Source: Microcebus murinus (lineage: Eukaryota; Chordata; Mammalia; Primates; Cheirogaleidae). From it: a stretch of DNA of 64,000 nucleotides. The stretch lies in the NCBI RefSeq assembly GCF_040939455.1, contig NC_134120.1:18094501-18158500 (forward strand). The letters are read 5' to 3'. Below are positions 22,716 to 35,085 of this stretch, piece after piece. Under the pieces are notes generated by a model that saw nothing but the letters and a program-made list of their open reading frames with translations, was not told the origin of the DNA and did no database searches. A program made the position numbers and the translations under genes. The stretch's first letter is position 1, and each line of letters begins with the position of its first letter.

Positions 22716-23196
22716 AGTCCCTAATGCTGGTTTCTGGCCTGTGATCCAGCTTCTGCCCCTGTTCCCAGTTCTCCTTTAAAATCCCATAACAAATTCTTTA
22801 AGGAGGAGGAAGCAGCAGCAGCATCTATCTTTATGGACTTGTAATGAAAGACATGAGAGTCAGAGATTCCTTCAAAATTCCTGCAGAGAGTAAGGTGTAT
22901 GATGAGCACGCATGGGGCATGCATATTTTTCTTTGTTTGTCTTATGCTACTGGCCCTTCTTTTTATTTTGCATTTTCTCCCAAATAAGATACAAACCCCA
23001 GAGTTCTCCAATTCTGGATGTGACTTTCTATACAAACTGGGACTTGGCTTTACTGTAATCAACAAGCCCTGTTTGAATGTCTGCCGTATACATATCCCCA
23101 TGCTAGGCCCTGTGAGTTAGAGAGGACTGTTTGATAATAGATATGTGACTGTGTGCATTTGTATATAATCTGCTATCTTGGGGAGATGGTGGCTAT
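22716..23196. other. No recognised gene or repeat
   Basis: Frames of 126 codons (minus, 22721-23101) and 73 codons (plus) overlap each other. No domain or homology recognised. Confidence 0.4.
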
Positions 23197-24500
23197 ACAG
23201 AGAACTTGAAAACATTTGTGGAAAATGGAATGAAAAGATAAAAATAAAAAATATAAACTTTGTTTCTCTACATAAGCTCCAGTAAGTTCAAGACACTTTT
23301 GCAAGTGATGATATCAGCCGTTCAGTAGTCCATACCTACAGAACTATGGAGCCTGGGAATTTAACCATGTCAGTGCAATCTTTTTGTTCTTAACTGAAGA
23401 AAAATGGGTGCCCTTTAAGGATTTGTTAAGATTAGGAAACAAAAAAGAAGTCAGAAGGAGCCAAATCAGGACTGTACAGTGGATGCCTAATGATTTCCCA
23501 TTAAAACCCTCACAAAATTGTTCTTGTTTCATGAGAGGAATAAACAAGTGTATTGTTATAGTAAAGAAAGACTCTCTAGTGAAGATTTACTGGGTGTGTT
23601 TCTGCTAAATCTTTGGCTAACTTTCTCCAAAATACTTTCATAATAAGCAGATGTTTATTGTTCTTTAGCCCTCCAGAAAGTCAACAAGCAAAATGCCTTG
23701 AACATCCCCAAAATACTATTGTCATGACCTTTGCTCTTGACTGGTCCTCTTTTGCTTTGACTGGACCACTTCCACCTCTTGGTAGCCTTAGCTTTGATTG
23801 TGCTTTGTCTTCAAAATCATGCTGCTAAAGCCATGTTTCAAATCCTGTTAGAAAGCTTCAAAGAAATGCTTCAGGATTTTGATCCCACTTGTTTAAAATT
23901 TAAAAGCTCTGCTCTTGTCTACAGCTGATCTGGGTGCAATAGTTTTGGCACTCCTCAAATGGAAAATTTGCTCAACTTTAATTTTTCAGTCAAAATTGTG
24001 TAAGCTGAACCAATTGAGATATCTATGGTGTTAGCTATTTTTCAGCTATTAATTGTCGGTCCTGTTCAATTAGGAAATGAATAAGACAAATTTTTGCCTC
24101 AAAAATTGACAAGGATGGTCTGCCACAGTGGGCTTCATCTTCAACACCATCTCATCCCTTCTTAAGTGAGTTATCCCTTTGCAAACTGCCAATTTGGGAG
24201 AGGCATTGTCCCCATAAACATTTTGTAAAGCATCAACGATTTCACCACTTTTCTACCCAATCTTCACCATAAATTTGACGTTTGTTTTTGCTTCAATTTT
24301 AGCAAATCTCATGTTGCTCTGAAAGGAGTTCTTTTCAAACTGATGTTTTACCCTTCTTAGTGTTTCAAGAAAGGTATATATCCTATTCATCCATGTTATA
24401 ACAAGTTAGTATGAGGTTATTTCCATGCAAAAAAATTTGAAATCCATGCATAGCTTTTCATAATATACATTTTCCATGAACTTTTTGAAGACCCTTTGTA
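23197..24500 (-). mobile_element. Complete dead mariner transposon (MARNA-like)
   Basis: About 1.30 kb, the usual mariner length. The left end 'ACTTGAAAACATTTGTGGAA' and the reverse of the right end 'TCTTCAAAAAGTTCATGGAA' are diverged inverted repeats, each bordered by TA (23194-23197; 24499-24502). The ends resemble human MARNA as I remember it. Inside is a broken mariner transposase reading leftwards. Confidence 0.88.
23344..24370 (-). pseudogene. Mariner transposase pseudogene
   Basis: A mariner transposase cuts and pastes its own element through a DDD (D,D34D) RNase-H-like domain. Reading the minus strand with frame changes, the conserved third-aspartate block YSPDLAPSDFFLF is encoded at 23438-23476, followed by a frame with LKGTHFSS (open frame 23344-23547, 67 codons). 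Upstream, a block like GDNAPPKLAVYKGITHLRR-type helix-turn-helix sequence lies near 24160-24240 with changes. Stops and frameshifts occur across the whole length, so no active enzyme is made. Confidence 0.85.
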
Positions 24501-25390
24501 TAGCTGAAAAAAATAATTGTGAGGCTAGATAGAATAAGAAAACCTCCAAATGAATGGTAAAGTCATTTATCAACCAGTATGGTAAGAGAAAAAGCTCCAA
24601 TTTAGAAGTCATACTTGAAATGGGCCAACTTTGGACAAATGAATAAAAAATGATCTATTTTACATGTGAAATATGAGCAAGGAGCAAGGTTTACTTTGAT
24701 TTGAGTGCTCTCTCCTATCTCCCCTGCCTAGTGAAATCTTATATGATATTTAAAGCCTGGCATCACTATTTTCTCCTCCATAAATCATTTTCTACTCCTC
24801 CAAGAAAAATGTCTTGCTCCTTTTCAATATTTCCAAAAGACTTTTGCACATAAGTATCCAACTTATCACACTGTGTTTTAGCAACTTAATATGTCTATCT
24901 ACCTGTTCTAGTAATAGTTTTAAGATACTTATGGATAAGCACTGTATTATTGATAAGTCCTCAGTATCTTAGTATCTGACTCAAACTAGGTATCACAAGA
25001 GTGATGGCTGAATTTGATCAAAATGAAATTGATAGAGTGGGTGTGTTATCTGAGGGAAAAAAGACTACAAAATAATTCAAAACAGTTTCTACACTGTGGC
25101 AAGGACAATCTTTGCAAACAATATGGATTTCAAATAATGCTTCTCTTCTGTGATATAGATTTAAATTTTACCTTCTTAGAGAATTACTGTTTGACCTTTG
25201 GAGGAGTGTATGTGTGCATGTGTGTTCCATTCAAGTGTTCACCATAGGAGATTAAAACGACCCAGGAAGAAGAGCCAGGCACACATCTGTGCCTCCTGGT
25301 CGTGGAAAAAGGTTTCAGGAACAGCAGTTAGAGTGTGAATCCAACCTTGAACTATTCTATTCAAGTCTCTGTTCTAGGCCAAGTCTCTAT
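24501..25390. other. No recognised gene or repeat
   Basis: A/T-rich DNA. The 77-codon frame at 25014-25247 shows no domain. Part of 24780-25010 might be L2-like, but this is too weak to call. Confidence 0.4.
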
Positions 25391-25394
25391 TCTA

Positions 25395-25610
25395 TTCAAA
25401 CAAATCCAGGTTAGAATCTCAGTGTAGTCACTTACAGGCTGTGGGATTCTGAATCTCTGTTTCCAAGGCCCTAAAAGGGTAATAATGCCCCCTCAAATGG
25501 TTTTTGAAAAGATTTACATGAGATGATGTTTATAAATAATTCAGCACTGTCCCTGTGCTTTTGTGCCTACCGCATAATAAGTGCTCAATAAATGCCAGCC
25601 ATTGTTTCTA
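25395..25610 (+). repeat. MIR SINE
   Basis: 'GTTAGAATCTCAGTGTAGTC', 'CACTTACAGGCTGTGGGATT', 'GGTAATAATGCCCCCTCAAA' and the tail 'CATAATAAGTGCTCAATAAA' run in MIR order. A short local duplication of 'AAGTCTCT..TTCTA' at 25362-25390 precedes it. Confidence 0.8.
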
Positions 25611-26580
25611 GTCAACATTAGACATCTGAAGCCTGCTGGGGTCAGAGGGACCAGGATAATGCCATTCTCTGTAGAAATAAGCCCATGGGTCATGTTTTTT
25701 TGCAAGGAAAGAGTTAATGAATAGACCTTATCGATAGATAATAAAGAAAAACCCGCTGGAACAGAAAAAAAAGATGGTCTAAGAGATGGTAAGTAGTTAC
25801 TTACTGTATTTATTATCCAGAGAGGAATACAGATTATGTATTTCATGAGCCAGATGGGAATAGTTATTTAATCTACAGTAACGACTACTCTAAATGGCTC
25901 TATTGAATCTCTACTTGAAAGTGTACTTCAGAAGAGTTGCAGGCTATGAGGGAATAAAGCGAGAAACAAATGTAGTGGTTAAAGGATATTTTTGCTAAAT
26001 CTTAATTAAACTTGAGATTTTGTACCATTCTGTGTATAATCTTCAAAAGATTTTTTTTTCTGAAAAAGGGACCAGAAAGGGTGCTATAAAATTAGCCTCA
26101 GAGCTATGTAGATTTTGAAGGGCCCTTAAGAAAAAAAAAATATGTAAAAAAATAGAGATTTCAATTTGAAGCAAAGAATTGAAATTGCTTTCTGGCAGCC
26201 CACACTTCCAACAGCATTGGTACCTACTTGAAATGAACAACTGCTAAAGGAAACAGCTGGTAGAAAGCTGTTACTGCAAAGCAAAGTGCAATATGCATGC
26301 TGTAATTAGTTTGCAATCATTACTCAGTCCACTGTTGGAGAAAAACCTTGATTTGATCACACTAAAAGCATTTCTATCAGTGAACAAAATTCAGGACAGT
26401 TCTTCCTCCAAATCCAAATAGAAATCTCACCTCCACTCTCACTATGATATTATGATAATTTTTTAATGTGGTCAAAGTGACAACTGGACTATAAAAGGTA
26501 TGTAAAACAAGAATGTCTGGTTTACCTGGAAGTAAAAATACCCTAAAATAACAGCTGGACATTTCTGAGTGTTTGCTATA
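25611..26580. other. Single-copy DNA; possible conserved block at 26170-26340
   Basis: No repeat recognised. At 26170-26340 lie 'GGAAACAGCTGGTAGAAAGC', 'GTGCAATATGCATGCTGTAA' and 'TAGTTTGCAATCATTACTCA': E-box, octamer-like and homeodomain-like words in a dense cluster. The 96- and 101-codon minus-strand frames show no domain. Confidence 0.3.
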
Positions 26581-26584
26581 TGCT

Positions 26585-26925
26585 AGATGGGAGTTGTCCA
26601 AAAGAAATATAATGCAAGCCACAAATGGTAGCCACATAAAGAATGTCAAATTTACTAGTAGCCACATTTTATTTTAAAAAAGAAACAAGTAAAATTAATT
26701 TTAATGCCATTATTTTGTTTAATATAGTCTATCCAAAGCATTATCTTTTTTATATATAATCTATAAAAACTTTAACAAGGTTTATTATATATTTTTTTCC
26801 TAGGGAGCCTTCTAAATCTGGTGCCATTTATACATACAGCACATGTCGATTGGGACTAGGCACATTTTGAGTGCTCAATAGCCACATGTAGCTAGTGGCT
26901 TCCATGTTGGAAAGTGCAGTTCTAA
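26585..26925. mobile_element. MER-type DNA transposon, unnamed
   Basis: 'GTCCAAAAGAAATATAATGC', 'TAGTAGCCACATTTTATTTT', 'GTGCTCAATAGCCACATGTA' and 'TAGCTAGTGGCTTCCATGTT' with 'GGAAAGTGCAG' form a common mammalian repeat with loosely inverted ends. I recognise it as an interspersed element but cannot name the family with confidence. Confidence 0.6.
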
Positions 26926-27100
26926 ATGATTTACATTGATATCCCTTAAGTCTCTCAATAATCTTCTGATCTAATAACTATTACCCTACGTTAGGCATGA
27001 GGCAAAGGGAACACAAGAATAAGTAACTAACTCAAGGTCACCAAATTAGGAAATAGTAGACTCAGGAATAATCCAGCAACCTGATTTCTGAGCCTGCCCT
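26926..27100 (-). repeat. MIR SINE, antisense
   Basis: 'TCTCAATAATCTTCTGATCT', 'GAATAAGTAACTAACTCAAG' and 'GTCACCAAATTAGGAAATAG' match the reverse MIR core and head. Confidence 0.65.
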
Positions 27101-27235
27101 TCTTAGCTCTGTCATGTCCTGACTCACGTGTTGATCTGTGCAGCTAACAGATTTTGCTTCCTGACCAACGAGAAAATTTGAAAATGATAAAGATTACCAT
27201 GAAAGTTACCAAGAGACAAGAAAATAGCCTTCACT

Positions 27236-27430
27236 TTTAAGCCCTTTCCATAACAACCATCTTATGGGTTAAATAAAAACACATTGTTTTGTGTTATGCC
27301 TATTTTACAGATCTGGAAACCAAAGCCAAAAAAAACCCCTGTCACTTGCCTAAGGTCACAAAGCTAGAATACATTGAAGCTACGATTTAAGCCTAGGGCT
27401 CCTACTCCAGAACCTAAACATTAACTACTG
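27236..27430 (-). repeat. MIR SINE, antisense
   Basis: 'CTATTTTACAGATCTGGAAA', 'CACTTGCCTAAGGTCACAAA' and 'GCTACGATTTAAGCCTAGGG' are the reverse MIR core and head. Confidence 0.8.
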
Positions 27431-27871
27431 ATTTGGTTCTGTTAACAGATCTGACTGACAAAATAGAGAAAGAAACATTCCCCAGAACATAGAAACAGTA
27501 ATAACCACCAATGACCACAGAGTTGAAACAAGGAAAATGAGCCAACTTAATTAATTCAAGCAATTAAATAGAAAAGAGTATATGCAAGATTGATACTGTT
27601 AGTGAAGATTAAAATTTGTGAATTTGCTGTGCACTAACTAATGCCTGATAAGGAAGAAATCATAGAGTTGAATAGCTAACCCAGCTTGGCATAGGGGAAA
27701 TGGACACATAGACTGCCAGCCCTAGATTTCCCCTTTCATGCCCTACTATGGTTTTATGTTCCTTGCTACTTATTTCAAAATTTCCACAATAAGGATCACC
27801 ATTTAGGATTAGATAATAAAGACCAGCTTATGAAAGCAAGATCCTTAAGTAATCATTAAAAATATACAAAG

Positions 27872-28210
<339 letters not shown>

Positions 28211-28220
28211 ATATACAAAG

Positions 28221-28450
28221 AAAAGATATCCCAACTACAGTAAGTGTATAAAATGAGTTACAGAATAGTACATATATAGTATGATAAACATTTTTGCTGA
28301 AATAATAATAACAAAGAAAACACAGAAAATAGTCTGGAAATAATGCACATCAATGGGTATGGGAGTGTAGAGGAAACTTACATGAAACCTTAATTTCTAC
28401 ATGATATATTTCTGCAATGTTTAAATTTTTATAACCAGTCTAGATTACAC
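28221..28450 (+). mobile_element. L1 3' end relic (L1ME-like, tentative)
   Basis: 'AGTCTGGAAATAATGCACAT', 'TGGGTATGGGAGTGTAGAGG' and 'CATGATATATTTCTGCAATG' with 'TTTAAATTTTTATAA' follow a common L1M/L1ME 3' terminus. Confidence 0.5.
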
Positions 28451-29035
28451 TGGTAAACAAAAATGGTAGATGATGGATGGATAGATAGATACGTAGATAA
28501 CAGAGAGTGATGAGAGAGAAACAAACATGCATTTTAAGTGCTCCCTACTTACCTGGGACCCTGCTCTGTAGGGTTGGTTTTTCTCTATATCTCACTAGAA
28601 GAGATTAGTTTCTGATGTGTTGTTTGCCACCTTCGGAAACACTGGGCAACAGAATCTGAGAACTGGAAAAAGATACACTTCTGTTGGGGCAAACCACAGA
28701 GGTGGAAAAGACTGGCAACAAGGCAGTCTCTAGGAGGAGAAACCAATGGCAAGTCACAGCGGAAAGCAGAGAAGATGAGGAGACGTCAGAGGGCCATTCA
28801 AAGTCACTGTCGTCCTGGTATTTAGATGCAATGAGGAATTCTATCTACTAGTAACTATTATATTTTCTCCAAGACTTAACTTTCAAATTTTGCCACTGCT
28901 TTGACCAAAACCCTATACACTATCTCCCTATCTAATCTCCTCTATTCCAATGACAAATTCCAAAATGATATTCTCAACATAGACTTCTCCTTTGTTTTCC
29001 AAATACAAGTAAATACATTAGAAGTGAGTCCATGT
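28451..29035. other. No recognised gene; short GATG/GATA simple repeat
   Basis: A degenerate (GATG)n-(GATA)n stretch lies at 28466-28492. The remainder is apparently single-copy. Confidence 0.5.
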
Positions 29036-29039
29036 GTTC

Positions 29040-29440
29040 ACCAAAAGCTACACACAAGATGTGTACAGTAGCACACTGCATAAGAGTAAAACCCTAGAAC
29101 AAGTCTGTACAGCAACGAGAACAAACCACAACTGCTCGCTGGAGAGTGGATGAAGTTCACAAACAAGATGTTGAGCAAAAGGAGACAGACACAAAAGAGT
29201 ATGTATTGCATGGTTTCATCTAAATCAAGTTTAAAAGCAGGCAAAAGTAAGATTTGGCATTAGAAACCAGGGTATTAGAGCTTAGAAGAGAGCAGGCAAT
29301 GGACTCCTGTGTATGGGTAATATTCTATTTCTTGATTTGGGAGCTGGTTATATGAATGTGTTCGATGAAGATAATTCATTATGCTAATGTGTACATTTCT
29401 GTATCTATGTTTTAGATTTATAAAAAAAAATTTAAATGCA
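29040..29440 (+). mobile_element. L1 3' end relic
   Basis: 'GCTGGAGAGTGGATGAAGTT', 'AAAAGAGTATGTATTGCATG', 'GTTTCATCTAAATCAAG' and 'TGCTAATGTGTACATTTCTG' followed by an A run are reduced L1 3' UTR blocks in sense orientation. Confidence 0.6.
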
Positions 29441-29852
29441 TTAGAGAGAAGATTTCATAAACTGACTGATAAACATGTATTCAGAAAAAGAACATAAATT
29501 ATTTTTCTGATATTCCCCAAGTAAGAATAATTTTGCATACTTGTTGAGCCTCTCTCTGTCCCCTTTGGTCTTAGAATTCCAGGTCAGAAGACACCTTATC
29601 CATCTTCTAACTGCATTCTTTGTAATAGGGTCATCCATTGCCCCTGCAACTTCTTCAAAGTCTAATACTCTGAGCAATATTAATAACACTTGTGCTGTTA
29701 ATTTTATCTGAGTTGTTCAAGATAATCTATAACTAATTATTCCTTTATGATTCCAGAGAAATAAAAAATGGATTTAAGTTGCACTTTCCCTACTTAAGAG
29801 GTATAGAAACTGAGATGAAAAATGTAAACTGATTTCTACAAGTACTCACAGC

Positions 29853-30088
29853 AGAGAGAAAGAGAGAGAGAAGGAGGAGGAAGAAGAGGAGGAGGGAGAA
29901 GAAGAGGAAGAGAAAGAAAGGAGGGGAAGGAGAAGAGGGAGGGAGGGGGAAAGGAGAAAGAGGAAATGAAGGATTCAGGAAGAGGAGGAGGAGGGGAAGA
30001 AGAAGTGGGAGGAGAGAAGAAAAAACTTAGAGATGAAGAGGTAAGAAGAACAGGATGGGAGGGGACAGGGAGGAGAAGGAGGAGGAGG
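29853..30088 (+). repeat. Polypurine (GA/GGA)n tract, about 235 bp
   Basis: Nearly pure A/G on the plus strand built from GA, GGA and GAA units, with few pyrimidine interruptions (near 29966-29975 and 30020-30056). Such mirror-like purine tracts can form triplex (H-DNA). Confidence 0.95.
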
Positions 30089-33000
30089 CTTTATATAGGT
30101 CTATAAAATAGGAAGCAGGCACGTTTGGTTTGGAAATGCCCTGTAATTTATATTACTTGGTTGGGGTGCTGGTTTCTCTTCCTGCATGCTAGCTGGCCTT
30201 TAGGATTGACTCATGAGAATAAATTCAGAAGGAGAAGGCTATGACTTGGGGAAAGTCAAATAAAAATCAAATGCCAGGACAGAAAAGTAAAGAAACTGCT
30301 GTTCCCCAGCCTTGAGCTGGGAAAGGGCCATAAAGACATGAAGATGAGTAAGAAGCCTGAGAACATCAGGGTTGGTGGATGCTGAAGGCTCCCTCGCTGG
30401 TCACTTCATTCAACATAGAGGTGATGGTTACAGGAGGCTTGGATAAATGTCCATGAGGCAGAGAACGTGAAAAAATAGAAGTTCTCCTTGCTGCCAAGAG
30501 GGTCATAGAGGTGCAGAGTAGTAGAGGACCCATGGGTGCTTAGAATGAGAGCACACAGGTTGCGGTGCACACAGAGACCACACGCAAGTGACAAAGGCCA
30601 CCATCTCCAGCCTCAGGAGCCCACCTGATGCACAAGGAGCCTGCTCAAGCCAGCCCAGTGGTCAACGGTCCAGCCACTCCAAAACAAGCAAATGCAAGCA
30701 CATTCCCCTCCAAACCCCCATGCATACAGTGAAACACTCAGTCCTCTCTACCGGCACCATCTTGCAAAAAAGGCAGTGAATGGGGAAGATCTCTGAAAGT
30801 CTGGACATTTTCCTACAGAGATCAAGTATAAGGATACTATTTAAACAAAGGGAGTTCAACTTTGGATTAAAATGAGGCTTTTTAAACCAAAAAACATTGA
30901 GCTATTTTTAATAGGCAAGTATAAGTTTCCTGAGATGCAAAGGACGTGTGGGTTCTTAAGGAAAAAAGCAACTTACTTTATAGAAAATGCGAAAGCTATG
31001 TTTTCTTTGCACATACGAGTGCAGTGTGAGCACATCAGTGGCCCCACTACACTCTACAGGCACACCCCAGGTAATTCACATCTAATTAAATATTAGATGC
31101 TACACGATTTCCAAACAGGAAACTCTTTCCAACCCAAATGTTTATTAGAGTACCAACATTTTTTAATGTTATTGGTTTTTTGGAAGATATTTGATGAGAA
31201 TTCCACAAAATGATTTTCTCTGATACCTTCTAACAAAACAGATTTATGACCTCAACATATTTTCCTCTGTCAGCCAAGATTTTCATCAAAATGGCAGCTA
31301 CAGGAGATAAGAAGCACTCTGAGAGAAGACACCAATACAAAGTCCTGTATCTAGGATGAAATACAGTTGTGTGGATGTGGATTATCTCCCTTTTTAACAT
31401 TGTTACTGTGAAATATATAAATCTTTATATATTATAAATATTATATACATTCTGCTAGGGGTAGAGCTGAGTTGGCAGATAAAAAGCTTCAGTTGCTTCA
31501 GCTGTAAAATGAGTGATGTGCAATGGAAAACCATTAATGTCCCTTCTGAGTTTTAAGTACTATGGCTTGAGGATGTGAGAGGATTCAAGATGGAATGATC
31601 AGAAAAATACTGTTAATATTAATGCATATGCAAAACTACTACGAGATGTAGTAGTTTTATCTTTGGTGCACAATCAGCACCTAGAAGAATATCTTGGACA
31701 TAACAGTTACTGGATTCTGGTTAGTGCTTATGGAAACTTCTACAAATGGTAAATGTGACTTCTGGTGTACTCTTTATAACCAAATTCCATAACAAAATAT
31801 TGTGTATTTCTACAAAGGAGAATTCAGCTCAAGGGATGTTAAATACCTGACTTGTATCAGACTTTACAACTATTGTATTTTTAAAACTATACTAATAGAC
31901 AGTAAATGGATAAGACTCTATGCAAACACATCTGTGATATCAATTTTCTAGTTTCGTTTCATTCATAAAATCAGAATCCCAGAATTAGAAGGCAAGTTAG
32001 AGATTAACCAGTATAATTCCTGAGTTTAAAAGATGAGAAAAGTGAAGATGTAGGTAATATTCCTAAAGAGAAATAATTATTTCATGCTAGAACCAGGTGG
32101 GCTCCTCTTAATCCAGTGTCTGATCTCTGTCAGCCTGATGTATACTCAGTCATCTCATGAAGATGAACTATTGGTTGGATATTTCTATCTGAAACTTAAT
32201 AGTATTGGTATTACTAAAGCCAGAAAAAAGGACAATTATGTCCTAATTCTATTACTAACTAGTCATGTTATCTTATTATATTTCAGCATTTCATTTTTTT
32301 TTAAATAATAGGTTCTATTTAGATGATCAATAATACATTGATATATATTCAGGGTTAGATATATAATTTTATCTTTAAAAATAGCAGTCTTTTCCTTCTG
32401 AGTTTAGAACAAGTCTGTGTCTGCATGGATGAAGTGGAATTTATCTTTGATCAAGGAAGACCTTTAATATAGCCATTTCGGACAAACTGATCCTTTTGTT
32501 GTCTTACAAGTTGATGGGCATGTTGGCATAATCCAGATAATTGTCCTAATGTCTTTGTCCCTCCATTAAAATACTGGAGTCAAAATGCAGCAATTATTTG
32601 GTGGATTTGTAGTATGTAGGCTAATTCATTTTGCCAGGCACAAAATCAGCACTCAACTATTTCTGACTGCTTAAAACCCTCAAAATTCTAAATTACTAAC
32701 TGCATTTTCTGTTGTATAGGCAGATCTTGCATATTGAATGCTTCATTGCAAGGAGAAGAACTTAGTCCAAAGAATTATATACTACTTATATGTATTATTA
32801 TTTTAATTTTATATAATAATATAAATTCTAAATGACATCCAGTAAAATTCTAAAAATCTCTCTAAGCACACGATAACATAGAAGGTTCTCATTCTACTGT
32901 ATTAATCTGAGTTGTAGTAGACAATCCGCTTTTCAAATACTATGCACTGGGTTTACTTGAAGTACCACTGAAATCAAAGGTACAAACAGCCTATTCATTT

Positions 33001-33689
33001 CTTGTCGCATTATTATTCTAATTAATATAAGTCACACAGGTGCAATGTGTGCTGGGAGCCATTTATAAATTAATAAATAAACACATTTCAAAAGCACTGT
33101 GACTTATAAAAATAATGTTTCACTAAAAAAGAAAAATGAGACTGACTATTGTCCAAGGATTGTTTTTTGGATTATTGGTTTATAAGCAAACAAACAGAAA
33201 AATGACAGAAAGTTCAACCAGTAACCTCTCTTGGAGGGAAACAAAGCAGTTCAATAGAAGTACACTGCTTTTCATAAAAGATGGAGTTAAAGGTAATTAA
33301 AAAAAATCCTGAGAAAGTGATAAGCTCCTTTCGAAAGAAAAAGAGAAACAGAAACATGGGATTGAAATGATATCCCGTGGCTTTATAATTCTTTTCATCC
33401 AAGGACCCATCCACTTTACAAAAAGACAAATATATTAGTTTTCCACCACATCCCTTCAATTCTGGATACGTGCTGTGTTATTGCAACCTTTTAAGGACAG
33501 AAGAAATGGGTGCAGAAGGAAGACCTGCAGCAGAGGATCAGTAAGCAGCAGTGCTCAGAGCAGGGCTGCCCACCCCTCTCTCCAGTTCTGCAGTTCCAGC
33601 CCCACCCCTGCTTCCCCATCTTGCTTGGATGAACAGCAATGGATGGGTAACACAGATGAAAGCAATGTTACCATAACACTTGGTATTTA
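30089..33689. other. Longest repeat-poor stretch of the window
   Basis: About 3.6 kb with no transposon I recognise apart from a weak MIR-like piece at 31950-32110. Frames are 60-81 codons and look like chance. It contains a perfect hairpin at 31632-31658. At 33000-33120 is an A/T-rich block with 'CACACAGGTGCAATGTGTGC' and TAAT words, a possible enhancer-like segment. Confidence 0.45.
31632..31658. repeat. Perfect 11-bp inverted repeat with 5-nt loop
   Basis: AAAACTACTAC, then GAGAT, then GTAGTAGTTTT. It directly follows an octamer-like 'ATGCATATGC'. No poly-T tail or gene boundary marks it as a terminator. Confidence 0.95.
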
Positions 33690-33850
33690 GTACCTTTCTT
33701 CTCAGGTGCTTTGCAGACATTGCCTCATTAATCTTCACAACATCTGTAAGAAAGGAGAAAGGGAATGGTCTCCACCCTCATTTAATGAATAGGGTAGCAA
33801 TTGCTTAAGGCTAGGACACGATTCAATGTCATGGCTAAAAAAAACGAAGT
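33690..33850 (-). repeat. MIR relic, antisense (weak)
   Basis: 'GCCTCATTAATCTTCACAAC', 'CTCATTTAATGAATAGG' and 'GCAATTGCTTAAGGCTAGG' are in the order of a reverse MIR but diverged. Confidence 0.45.
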
Positions 33851-34019
33851 CACAGTCCCCAAATTCCCAGGTCAGGGCATCATCAGCCACTTGGGGAGTA
33901 AGTGTAGCTCTCCAGGGCAGCCGACAGGGAAGGAAGCTAATTCCCAAAGTTGGCAGATGTAAAGTAGACACCACCACTCATTGTTACCAAATGAGGAAAA
34001 ACACACTATCTGTGTGTTA

Positions 34020-34390
34020 ATGACACAAATGTTTATTGAGGGCCTGCTAGGAGCAGTTTGCTGTAGGGAGGGGCAAAGAAGGGAAAATGGAAAAAAGCAA
34101 GCAAGAAAGAACCATAAATCAGACATGAACACTCCACTCAAATAGTTTACATTCATTCATTCGTTTATGTATTTATTCATTCATTCATCATTCTTTCATT
34201 CAACAAATAGAAACCTTCCAGATTCCATTCAGGGTGTGGCAGATACAAACACAAATCAGACCTGACTTTCAAGAAGATTAGTCTAGTAGACTCATAAGAT
34301 ATTTGAAACTTGGAGTCTAGAGCAATAAATATTAAATAAAAGTTATACTGGGCTGTTATGGAAGCACAAAAAATTTAGGGCAGATGGACA
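34020..34390 (-). repeat. L2-like relic, antisense, with (ATTC)n
   Basis: An (ATTC)n run at 34151-34200 leads into 'CATTCAACAAATAGAAACC' and 'GGCAGATACAAACACAAATC', the reverse of the L2 3' end. A first copy of the same motif, 'AATGTTTATTGAGGGCCTGC', lies at about 34027. Confidence 0.55.
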
Positions 34391-34879
34391 TTTAGTAGGA
34401 CCATTACCGCAGTCATACACAGCACATGGGCCAGAAAGGGGAGGTGCTGGCCGTCTCTTCTGGTGTATTGGGCCTGGGTTTTCAGTGTATGTTTTACCTG
34501 GGCTCATCAAGGTCCTCACCAAGACAGGCAGAAGTTCAGCAGACAGAAGTTAACCTCTCTCCTCTCTACTCTGACCTCCCTGCCTTATTTGGCTAGAGTA
34601 CACGAGAAATTATGGAGTTAACTGTGGGCAACCATCTAGAATATTTTTTCCCATTTTCTTTCCTGAAGAGGACATGAGGCCCTCAATACAGGATCTAGTT
34701 TCCTATCTAGGACTTTTGGGACATCTTGCTGCATTATGAAAACACCCTCATGTTCTTCGTGCCTGTTACATTTTACATTGAGAGGGGTAGGTATGGCCAG
34801 CATGTGTACCTCTGCATTACAGGACATAATCGTGAAACAGTGTAACTAAACACTCTATTTACATGCGAGGGTTTATATA
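34391..34879. other. No recognised gene or repeat
   Basis: Mixed-composition DNA. A 63-codon minus-strand frame at 34636-34827 has no domain. Confidence 0.4.
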
Positions 34880-35085
34880 ATGTGTTATATATTTTTCAAA
34901 TACTTTCCCCACACATTATCTCTTTTCGATCTTTACAAGACGTCTGGGAATACACAAGACACGCAATACTATGTCTGCTGACAGCTAAAGAAAACGGAGC
35001 TCAGAGAGTTCAAAGATTTGCTCGGGTTGAAACAGAAAATGAGATGGAGAGTCAGGCTCCACACAATGCTTCTTGACTCCCTCTG
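34880..35085 (-). repeat. MIR SINE, antisense
   Basis: 'CACATTATCTCTTTTCGATC', 'AACGGAGCTCAGAGAGTTCA' and 'AAGATTTGCTCGGGTTG' match the reverse MIR. Confidence 0.6.
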
